A stretch of DNA of 64,000 nucleotides from Prochlorococcus marinus str. MIT 0918 (GTDB lineage: Bacteria; Cyanobacteriota; Cyanobacteriia; PCC-6307; Cyanobiaceae): NCBI RefSeq assembly GCF_027359415.1, contig NZ_CP114780.1:1448764-1512763 (forward strand), given 5' to 3'. Position 1 is the first letter of the stretch. Every line of letters begins with the position of its first letter. Of the stretch, positions 57,996-64,000 are shown one piece after another. The notes beneath the pieces are model-generated. The model searched no databases. It had not been told where the DNA came from and worked only from the letters and a program-made list of their open reading frames with translations. A program made the position numbers and the translations under genes.

Positions 57996-58787
57996 TTAAG
58001 CTTTGCGTCCATAAAGCTCGCCGATGATTTTTACATCAACGGGATCCTTAGAACCAAGATCATTGTCTGATGGTTGGATTGCTTCAAAAGATCCTGCAAA
58101 CTCTTGAGTATCAGAGTCAACATTATCTATAGAAAGTGTAATCACACCAGAACCGTCAAGATCTCTTTTGATGTTTTCTTTTGCAAGCTCTTCATCATCA
58201 CCACCTAGGGCAACAAGACCTTGTGCATATTCAACACCAGTGTCTTTAGCACGACTCTTAGGGTCTAAGAAATCACCTGTGCGGTAGCTAGGTGTGTAGG
58301 TAGTGCCTGAGGCTTGAGTGCCTGGGGCTATCGATTTACCTTTGAAATCTACTGCCATTTGCTTAGCAGAGAAAACAAAAGGAAATTCTTCTCCATTGGG
58401 AGAAAGAACTGTAATTAATTGAAAATCGATACCACCTTGCTCTTTGAAGGTGCTTCCAGAAACATCACCATAGACTTGTTCAACTGTGGTGTTGTTTCTT
58501 GGGCTAATAATTTTTGCTGGTACGAAATCAGCCTTAGCTCTTTTTGATTTAGCAATCTTTACATACACTTCTGTTGGGTGCATGCAGATGTCTGTAAGAG
58601 CTCCATCAATGCTGAGTGATCCTTGAGATCCAGCAGATATTGTTGGGCAATCATTTGCTTTGCCGGTATTAACAACATCGGCAAATCTTGCATTACCTCT
58701 TTCTCCGGAGGCAGATACACTACTTGGGGCAGCTATGAAGGTGAGACAGAAAGCAAGCACCAGGGCTAGCAGAGGACGAAATCTCAT
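57996..58787 (-). CDS. psbO: photosystem II manganese-stabilising protein PsbO
   Basis: PsbO is the lumenal extrinsic subunit that protects the Mn4CaO5 cluster of photosystem II. The 263 residues start with a signal peptide (about 1-26, cleaved near SVSAS). The mature beta-barrel has one Cys pair (NDCPTI and DICMHP), and conserved KPRN-like SPRNNTTVEQVYG and GKSIAPG stretches. Length matches cyanobacterial PsbO. Strong downstream terminator and long 5' region fit an abundant monocistronic mRNA. Confidence 0.97.
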   Translation of the reverse strand: MRFRPLLALVLAFCLTFIAAPSSVSASGERGNARFADVVNTGKANDCPTISAGSQGSLSIDGALTDICMHPTEVYVKIAKSKRAKADFVPAKIISPRNNTTVEQVYGDVSGSTFKEQGGIDFQLITVLSPNGEEFPFVFSAKQMAVDFKGKSIAPGTQASGTTYTPSYRTGDFLDPKSRAKDTGVEYAQGLVALGGDDEELAKENIKRDLDGSGVITLSIDNVDSDTQEFAGSFEAIQPSDNDLGSKDPVDVKIIGELYGRKA

Positions 58788-59006
58788 GGATTGGAAGCCA
58801 AAGGCTAAATGAATGCGGTGTAAAAACCGCCCTATTACTCAGTTGGGAGCTTACAGGGGGAAATGCTCGTTATGTAGAGCCTTTTGCAGCTCTAAACAAC
58901 TCGTAGCTTAATTATGCATCAAAAAAATGGCACATTCTCCCGTAAATCATTGCGGCACAAGACTTCTTCCTTTTTAAGGCTTTAAATAGTTTTTTTGATG
59001 ATGTTG
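58788..59006 (-). promoter_or_regulatory. 219-base psbO upstream region
   Basis: On the minus strand GCGGT and ACCGC can pair in the leader 40-55 bases before the ATG. GAGC and GGCTC arms further upstream are weaker. The psbO promoter is expected here; no clear sigma-70 boxes were found. No convincing terminator of coaBC is visible in the distal part. Confidence 0.4.
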
Positions 59007-60278
59007 TTAATTGTTGATTGATTTGCTCATTAAAAGACCTTTTATTGAATCTAATAATTGGTGAGCGATAGATAATTTGCAATTTACGGGCATTGCTTTA
59101 ACACCTCCTTTGCTGTCAAGTAACCAGCCTCCATTTGAATCGGATTCGAATCCTTGGTTTTCCCTGTCAATTGGGTTTGCCATTAAAAGATCACAACACT
59201 TTTGATTTTTCTTTGAGATTGCAAGTCTTTTAATTTCATTATCACTTCCTGCTAAAGCAGCAAAGCCAAGGAAAATTTGGTTTTTCTTTTTGTTCTTAAT
59301 GAGGGTATGCAATAAATCAGGAACTATTTCAAATCGATTTGCAAGTGATTGTAAAAGTTCTTTTTTTTCAATTTTATCTTTGCTGATGTTTGTGCTCTTT
59401 ATGTCAGCTACTGCTGCTGACATGGCTATAACCTCAGCAGATGGTTGCAAAGATTCGAGCGACTTAAGCATATCCTTAGCACTTCTTACCTCAATGCAAT
59501 TTAAACCTTCTAAAAATGTTGAGCTCATTTGTAGTGGTCCATGTATTAAATCAACTTTTGCCCCTCTAAATCTCGCGGCTTGACTAAGAAATACGCCCAT
59601 TTTACCGCTACTTCGATTAGTGAAGAACCTTGCTGAATCAATATCTTCAATTGTTGCTCCTGCACTGATTAAAAGTGTTATATCTTTCAAATCTTTTTTT
59701 AGATAACCGGCTTCTTTGATTTGAATGGTTGCACTTTCTATTGCTAATTGAATAAGTTCAACGCTTACCATTCGACCATTTCCTATTCGATCACAAGCTA
59801 GTAATCCTTCTGATGGAGGTAATGGGATCAGATTCGGAAAATCTTTTACTTTGTTCCAATTTGCTTTTATCAAAGGGTTATTCCACATACCTGTATTCAT
59901 TGCAGGCGCTATTATTATTGGTTTTTCTGAAGCCAAGAGAATACTTGTGCTTAAATTTTCTGCTAGTCCATGAACCCATTTAGCAAGAGAAGAAGCGCTT
60001 AAAGGAGCAACAACAACAATATCTGCCCATTCTGCAAGAGCGATATGTAATGGTCTTGATTCAGCATGGTCCCATTGGTGTTCATCTTGATAGCATCGAT
60101 TTCTGCTGATAATTGATAAAGATAGTGGGCTAACTAGCTTTGCTGCACTTTCTGTTACTACGCAACGAACTTCTGCACCTTGCTTAATTAAATTACTAAT
60201 GAGTAAGGGGGTTTTAATGGCAGCAATGCTCCCTGTAGCTATGATTAAGAGCTTTTTCCCTTTTAATAATTGCTTCAT
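59007..60278 (-). CDS. coaBC: bifunctional phosphopantothenoylcysteine decarboxylase/synthetase CoaBC
   Basis: CoaBC adds cysteine to phosphopantothenate and decarboxylates the product in coenzyme A synthesis. The CoaC half (about residues 1-185) has GSIAAIKTP, the catalytic histidine in HPLHIA-type SRPLHIALAEWAD, PAMNTGMWNNP and the cysteine in LACDRIGNGRM. The CoaB half has SAGATIEDIDSARFFTNRSSGKMG and AAVADI with KIEKKE. The 423 residues are a normal length. The ATG directly follows the DUF2555 stop. Confidence 0.95.
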   Translation of the reverse strand: MKQLLKGKKLLIIATGSIAAIKTPLLISNLIKQGAEVRCVVTESAAKLVSPLSLSIISRNRCYQDEHQWDHAESRPLHIALAEWADIVVVAPLSASSLAKWVHGLAENLSTSILLASEKPIIIAPAMNTGMWNNPLIKANWNKVKDFPNLIPLPPSEGLLACDRIGNGRMVSVELIQLAIESATIQIKEAGYLKKDLKDITLLISAGATIEDIDSARFFTNRSSGKMGVFLSQAARFRGAKVDLIHGPLQMSSTFLEGLNCIEVRSAKDMLKSLESLQPSAEVIAMSAAVADIKSTNISKDKIEKKELLQSLANRFEIVPDLLHTLIKNKKKNQIFLGFAALAGSDNEIKRLAISKKNQKCCDLLMANPIDRENQGFESDSNGGWLLDSKGGVKAMPVNCKLSIAHQLLDSIKGLLMSKSINN

Positions 60279-60518
60279 TTAATCTTCATCAAATTGTTCC
60301 TGGTCTATTAAATGTAAATAGTCAAGAGTTAACTCTGGTCTATGGATGGCCAGTGCTCTTAAAAGATGCCAGTCATTTAAACCTGCAAAAGGATTTATAT
60401 AATCGTCTTGTTCAAGCCTTTCGGCTAGAACTGCCGTCGATTCTTCATCAAAATCCAGCAGGATTTCTGTGGTTATTCTTTGGTTTTTTGCGTTTGAAAT
60501 AGTATGGGTGTCTTCCAT
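60279..60518 (-). CDS. DUF2555 cyanobacterial protein
   Basis: This 79-residue protein of unknown function is acidic and soluble. The family core EESTAVLAERLEQDDYINPFAGLNDWHLLRALA (split here) is readable around residues 26-58: NPFAGLNDWHLLRAL is the best-conserved run. The coaBC gene begins one base after its stop, so the pair is cotranscribed; DUF2555 beside coaBC is a common cyanobacterial arrangement to check. Confidence 0.82.
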   Translation of the reverse strand: MEDTHTISNAKNQRITTEILLDFDEESTAVLAERLEQDDYINPFAGLNDWHLLRALAIHRPELTLDYLHLIDQEQFDED

Positions 60519-60771
60519 AGTTTTTATTTCTTGTCTTTAAGCAATAATTGCGGAGCAATCCTTTGGTTGAAAGGAATAATTACTCTACGTATGAAACTTT
60601 TCTTAAATATCATAAAAGATTGAGCCTTTCTAATTGAAAGAAAGTTCTAAATGTAAAAAAATAATTTGATATAGAGTTTATATTTTATGTGCAATTCCTT
60701 GGTTGCTTTTGCCAGAATTCATATAAGGAGTTAAAAAACCTATTAAGTTAATGTTAAAAGGAATTTGATTT
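60519..60771. other. 253-base intergenic region with divergent promoters
   Basis: AT-rich spacer between the leftward DUF2555-coaBC unit and a rightward 66-residue gene. Several hairpin-forming pieces are visible, such as CCTTT and AAAGG, but none has terminator form. AAAAGG about eight bases before 60772 is the likely ribosome site. No RNA gene was recognised. Confidence 0.45.
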
Positions 60772-60972
60772 ATGTCTCAATCAAAAAGAGAACAAGTTGT
60801 TAGCCATCTTAGATATGTGAGGCAGGAACTTCGAGAAATGCATCAAGGAGTACTTGATGATGGCTTGCTTCCAGAGCCAGGAGAGATTCGAGGTGTTATG
60901 GCTCAAATGGAGGCATTACATGAATTGCTTGAAGGGAAGGCTAAGCCTAAAGCAAAACCTTTAGAAGATTAA
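60772..60972 (+). CDS. small hypothetical helical protein, 66 aa
   Basis: I do not recognise a named family. The 66 residues are almost all helix-forming and charged (REQVVSHLRYVRQELREMHQG, then MAQMEALHELLEGKAK), with a GLLPEPGEI loop that suggests a helical hairpin. A Lys-rich tail KAKPKAKPLED could contact nucleic acid or membrane. Good ribosome site and normal codon use support a real gene. It may share a transcript with the DUF565 gene 112 bases later. Confidence 0.7.
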   Translation: MSQSKREQVVSHLRYVRQELREMHQGVLDDGLLPEPGEIRGVMAQMEALHELLEGKAKPKAKPLED

Positions 60973-61084
60973 TAGCTTTAAAGCTGTCTCTAAGAAGAAC
61001 AAATGCATATTGAATTTTTTCTGTTTATGTTCTACACAAATTATAATCAACTATACTTTTCTTAGGGAATTATTGACATAAAAG

Positions 61085-61420
61085 ATGAAATACCAACCCA
61101 CAAGTTTAAATCTAAATATTGAGAATTTGATTAGAGTCTTAGAAGTATGGGCGTATAATCCATGGCGTAGATATTCTTTATTTTTAATTATTTTCTTTTC
61201 TGCTTTTTTATTAGGAAGCTCAATTGGAATGATTAATGGTGTTCTCGCTTTAATGGACCCTATAGGTGCATTCTTTACAGTTTTATTTATTGAATTCCTT
61301 ATTAGAATTAGAAGAGTGGCTGTTCGTAAAAAAGAATTTTCTCTTTCATTTAAAATAATTGATATTTTTAGAATGGGATTTGTGTATGGACTTTTTATGG
61401 AAGGATTTAAATTACTTTGA
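61085..61420 (+). CDS. ycf20: DUF565 / Ycf20-like membrane protein
   Basis: This 111-residue protein matches the DUF565/Ycf20 family found in cyanobacteria and plastids; the plant version affects non-photochemical quenching. It has NPWRRYSLFLIIFFSAFLLG (about residues 25-44) and ALMDPIGAFFTVLFIEFLIRIRR (split motifs), giving two or three membrane segments, and a C-terminal amphipathic stretch. It converges with pyrB nine bases away. Confidence 0.85.
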   Translation: MKYQPTSLNLNIENLIRVLEVWAYNPWRRYSLFLIIFFSAFLLGSSIGMINGVLALMDPIGAFFTVLFIEFLIRIRRVAVRKKEFSLSFKIIDIFRMGFVYGLFMEGFKLL

Positions 61421-61429
61421 AAATTGAGT

Positions 61430-62449
61430 TTAATTATTTTTTGAGGCAGCAAGAAGATATAAAAGTGCCATTCGAACAGGGATGCTATTAGAGACTTGAT
61501 CTTCCACTAAGCAAATAGACGGATCGTCTAACACTTCACTGCTAATTTCAATCCCTCTATTTACTGGTCCTGGATGTAAAACAGGGACTTTTCGTGGGCA
61601 ATATTTGAGATTCTCATGATTTATTCCAAATTCCCTGTGATACCTTTCAAGGTTTGTTAAAAGATTTTCACTCATTCTTTCTTTTTGAAGTCGGAGTGTA
61701 AAAACTGCATCTACGTCTATCAATGCTTCTTTTAGTGATCTCGATATTGTGATTTCCCCACGATGTTTGATTGGATCTTTTGTTTGTCCAGAAGGGGGCT
61801 TTCGTGAAAAATTGATAAAATCTTCAGGTAGCAGAGTATTTGGTCCACAGAGTACAACATTGGCTCCACATGCTGTAAGGGCCCATAAATTTGAACGAGT
61901 AACTCTTGAATGAAGAATATCTCCGACAATAGCTATGCGTTTACCTGCAAGATTTTCGGGAGAAGGCTTTTTAGAATTAAAGAAATGAGTCAATGTATAC
62001 AAATCAAGAAGTGCTTGGCTTGGGTGACTATGGAGCCCATCTCCACCATTCAGTATGGAGACCTGTTTTTGGGTTTTATCGAAAAAATTCGCAATTTGCT
62101 CAGGTACACCAGCGCTCGCATGACGAACAATGAGAATATCAGCTCCCATTGCTACATAAGTTAGAGCAGTGTCTAGAGGTGTTTCTCCTTTACTTAAAGC
62201 GCTAGTAGATGGAGAAAATGATTGAATATCTGCTGATAGACGTTTTGCGGCAAGTTCAAAACTACTTCTGGTTCTTGTACTTGGTTCGAAAAATAAAGTT
62301 GTTATTAAGCGTCCTTGCAATGCTGGCAATTTTCTAGAACCAGATTTTGGAAGTAATTTAAATCTATTGGTAAGTTCTAGAACAGTTTTATAGTCTTCAA
62401 GAGAGAAGGACGATAAATCTAAAATATGTTTGTGCTTCCAGTTACTCAT
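61430..62449 (-). CDS. pyrB: aspartate carbamoyltransferase catalytic subunit
   Basis: PyrB makes carbamoyl-aspartate in pyrimidine synthesis. The 339 residues contain the carbamoyl-phosphate loop STRTRSSFE (about residue 60), [25 protein letters not shown] and [13 protein letters not shown] at 62449 forms an ATGA overlap with the stop of the DNA glycosylase gene; starting nine codons upstream at 62476 would increase the overlap. No regulatory pyrI gene is adjacent. pyrD lies elsewhere in the window. Confidence 0.96.
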   Translation of the reverse strand: MSNWKHKHILDLSSFSLEDYKTVLELTNRFKLLPKSGSRKLPALQGRLITTLFFEPSTRTRSSFELAAKRLSADIQSFSPSTSALSKGETPLDTALTYVAMGADILIVRHASAGVPEQIANFFDKTQKQVSILNGGDGLHSHPSQALLDLYTLTHFFNSKKPSPENLAGKRIAIVGDILHSRVTRSNLWALTACGANVVLCGPNTLLPEDFINFSRKPPSGQTKDPIKHRGEITISRSLKEALIDVDAVFTLRLQKERMSENLLTNLERYHREFGINHENLKYCPRKVPVLHPGPVNRGIEISSEVLDDPSICLVEDQVSNSIPVRMALLYLLAASKNN

Positions 62450-63057
62450 GGAGCTTTGTGAGGGGTTGGTGTCCAAGCTAAATGCCTAGGAGGAGTCCTG
62501 TCTCCTTTAGATCTTTTGCTTACACTTCGACTAGTTTTTAAATACCATCTCCAAGGTAAATCTTTGCCCTTTGAAATTCCTATTCTTGTTGTTTGAATAA
62601 TTTCATGCATATTGGTAGCTGATGGGTTTTGACTTAGCCATATACCATTCTCTATTGAGATAGGACAATTGTCATTGCTTCTATTTAATCCAAATCTATT
62701 TGCTAATAATCCTGGCCCTGAAGCAATACGTTCATTTTCATTAGGAATTGCTATTGCTCTAAGGAGAACTCCACTAGCCCAATCATCTTTATCTGTAACT
62801 ATGTTGACACAGTGATAAATGCCATAAGTTAAATAAACATATAAACGTCCAGGCTCTCCAAAAAGAGTTTCATTTTTTGAGTTTCTACTTTTGTAACCAT
62901 GACATGCTTCTTCTTCTTGGGAATAAGCTTCTGTTTCTACAATTACTCCCCAAAGAAGTCTTTGATTCGATTGTCTTTTAATGAGTAAACAACCAATTAA
63001 ATCTCTTGCAACAACTTTTGCTGGCCTAGAATAGAAGCAGTTTGGGAGAGGAGAAAT
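62446..63057 (-). CDS. DNA-3-methyladenine glycosylase (AAG/MPG family) with non-standard start
   Basis: This base-excision repair enzyme removes alkylated purines. About 203 residues are readable: [20 protein letters not shown] at the N-terminus, the catalytic glutamate in [29 protein letters not shown] and [11 protein letters not shown]. No in-frame ATG, GTG or TTG occurs before the catalytic core; the frame opens after a TAG (63067-63069). ATT at 63057 (or ATA at 63063) aligns with the start of homologues. The stop overlaps the pyrB start (ATGA). Either a rare start codon is used or the 5' end has changed. Confidence 0.82.
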   Translation of the reverse strand: MSPLPNCFYSRPAKVVARDLIGCLLIKRQSNQRLLWGVIVETEAYSQEEEACHGYKSRNSKNETLFGEPGRLYVYLTYGIYHCVNIVTDKDDWASGVLLRAIAIPNENERIASGPGLLANRFGLNRSNDNCPISIENGIWLSQNPSATNMHEIIQTTRIGISKGKDLPWRWYLKTSRSVSKRSKGDRTPPRHLAWTPTPHKAP

Positions 63058-63222
63058 AGTTATTTGCTATTAAAGATAAATGGACTAAGTAAATTATTTT
63101 TATTTAGAATATATTTCAATTTTATAAAGTCATAAATTAAAATGGATTAAGTTTCATTTTAATTGAAAAACTTTTAATAGTAAAGGATTCATGTTGAAAA
63201 CCTCTTCTTAATTACTAATTTT

Positions 63223-63969
63223 ATGCGCTTAGATCTTTCTACTTGGCAAGAAGTTGAAGAATATTTAAAAAATTGCAAAGGGATTATTTTGCCTATTGGA
63301 TCTACTGAACAACATGGACCAACTGGCGCAATAGGAACGGATGCTTTAACTGCGAAATCTATAGCACTTGCGGTGGGGAAAAGAACAGGAGTATATGTTG
63401 CTCCTGTTCAGGCATATGGGATGGCTGAGCATCATCTTGGATTCCCAGGGACTATGAGTTTGCAGCCTTCAACTTTACTGCAATTAATTCATGACCTTGT
63501 TTTATCTCTTGCTAAAAATGGGTTTGAGAGGATTTTCATTATTAATGGTCATGGAGGAAATATTTCTACAATTAAATCTGCATTTGCCCAGGCCTATAGC
63601 ACTGCATCAAAATTAGAATTACCAGTGGCTAATTCTTTAAGATGTAAAATTGTTAGTTGGTTCATGACGCCTGAAGTATTAAGAGAAGCTAGATCGTTAT
63701 ATGGAGATAAGGAAGGCCAACATGCCACTCCTAGTGAAATAGCTATTACTCTTTATTTGCATCCCGATTTAATACAAAAGCAATGTAAGCTTCCTCCGCC
63801 TGCCAAATCAGGACCTATATATGATAGTCAGGACTTCAAGAGGAGATATCCTGATGGAAGAATGGGGTCAGACCCTTATCTAGCCAAGCCTGAGCATGGC
63901 AAAATGTTCCTTGACAAAGCAACTATTGCTTTGAGTACGGATTTAGTAAATTTCCTAAAAGAGTTATGA
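63223..63969 (+). CDS. creatininase-family metallohydrolase
   Basis: This 248-residue protein has the creatininase fold metal ligands: Glu in GSTEQHG (about residue 28), His and Asp in HGPTGAIGTDAL and the NGHGGN loop (about residue 110), plus Glu in ASEIAIT-type PSEIAIT. Family members act on cyclic amides or in cofactor synthesis; the substrate here is unknown. gatC starts within its stop codon (ATGA), so the two are cotranslated. It is divergent from the glycosylase gene. Confidence 0.88.
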   Translation: MRLDLSTWQEVEEYLKNCKGIILPIGSTEQHGPTGAIGTDALTAKSIALAVGKRTGVYVAPVQAYGMAEHHLGFPGTMSLQPSTLLQLIHDLVLSLAKNGFERIFIINGHGGNISTIKSAFAQAYSTASKLELPVANSLRCKIVSWFMTPEVLREARSLYGDKEGQHATPSEIAITLYLHPDLIQKQCKLPPPAKSGPIYDSQDFKRRYPDGRMGSDPYLAKPEHGKMFLDKATIALSTDLVNFLKEL

Positions 63970-64000
63970 GTAAAATTACTCCTGAAGATGTTCGCAAGGT
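63966..64000 (+). CDS. gatC: aspartyl/glutamyl-tRNA amidotransferase subunit C (5' end only)
   Basis: Only 11 codons are visible (MSKITPEDVRK). They match the conserved N-terminus of GatC, the small subunit of the GatCAB complex that makes Gln-tRNA and Asn-tRNA by transamidation. The ATG overlaps the creatininase-family stop by four bases. The call rests on this short match and needs the sequence beyond the edge. Confidence 0.7.
   Translation, partial: MSKITPEDVRK

Noticed and set aside
59150-59175. GATTCGAATC-like string resembling a tRNA T-arm
   Set aside because: It is within coaBC codons and no acceptor or anticodon arms are present; no tRNA was found in the window.
61051-61452. 133-codon antisense frame over the Ycf20-like gene
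   Set aside because: It is the mirror of a real coding frame and is dominated by Ile, Lys and Asn codons.

Overview
The window is AT-rich, gene-dense bacterial chromosome with short spacers, many overlapping gene ends and no insertion sequences, tRNA, rRNA or CRISPR. Gene content points to a marine picocyanobacterium, most likely Prochlorococcus, and the AT richness with this gene set suggests a low-light lineage. Evidence includes psbA (D1), psbO, a phylloquinone (men) cluster, CP12, an sbtA-sbtB-bicA inorganic-carbon cluster and many small cyanobacteria-specific families (DUF3285, DUF2555, DUF565/Ycf20, DUF2301). The exact strain is inference; the other calls are read from translated motifs.

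Layout. 1-4.6 kb: phylloquinone synthesis, menE-menC-menA leftward and menF rightward. 4.6-5.8 kb: gshB-grxC (glutathione/glutaredoxin). 5.9-9.6 kb: a rightward run with prfB (programmed +1 frameshift), a DUF3285 gene, ybeY, dgkA, trpG/pabA and an exported metallo-beta-lactamase-fold protein. 9.6-17.8 kb: leftward nadC-argS-hisC, mnmE and the (p)ppGpp enzyme rel/spoT, with a DUF2062 membrane gene opposed. 17.9-24.9 kb: an orphan two-ATPase peptide-type ABC protein, rluD, rbgA, pgk, a secreted unknown and murG. 24.9-34.5 kb: a long leftward block cobD-like-pyrD-rnhA, rplL-rplJ (with an L10-type leader), rplA-rplK-nusG-secE, a ClpB paralogue and gloA. 34.6-42.7 kb: eno, a UbiB-type kinase, unknown proteins, a thioredoxin-reductase-like flavoprotein without a recognisable NADPH motif, then sbtB-sbtA-bicA. 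42.9-51.4 kb: hemB, a VOC protein, mutS2, obg, CP12, DUF2301, a glutathione-transferase-like enzyme and an aspartoacylase-family gene. 51.7-58.8 kb: psbA with two tandem terminators, aroC, eda, ftsH, sat and psbO. 59-64 kb: coaBC with DUF2555, small unknowns, Ycf20-like, pyrB with a DNA glycosylase gene lacking a normal start codon, a creatininase-family gene and the start of gatC.

How it fits together. The genes are mostly housekeeping: photosystem II and its repair (psbA, psbO, ftsH), quinone and tetrapyrrole synthesis, bicarbonate uptake and Calvin-cycle control (sbtA/sbtB/bicA, CP12, pgk), central carbon (eno, eda), translation and ribosome assembly. I saw no clear mobile or defence island. 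The points most worth a second look are molecular departures inside familiar genes: prfB recoding without the usual internal Shine-Dalgarno, a glycosylase gene without ATG/GTG/TTG, the NADPH-motif-less flavoprotein, substituted active-site residues in MenC and Eda, a ClpB paralogue with an altered Walker B, and several structured leaders and terminators that overlap coding sequence.
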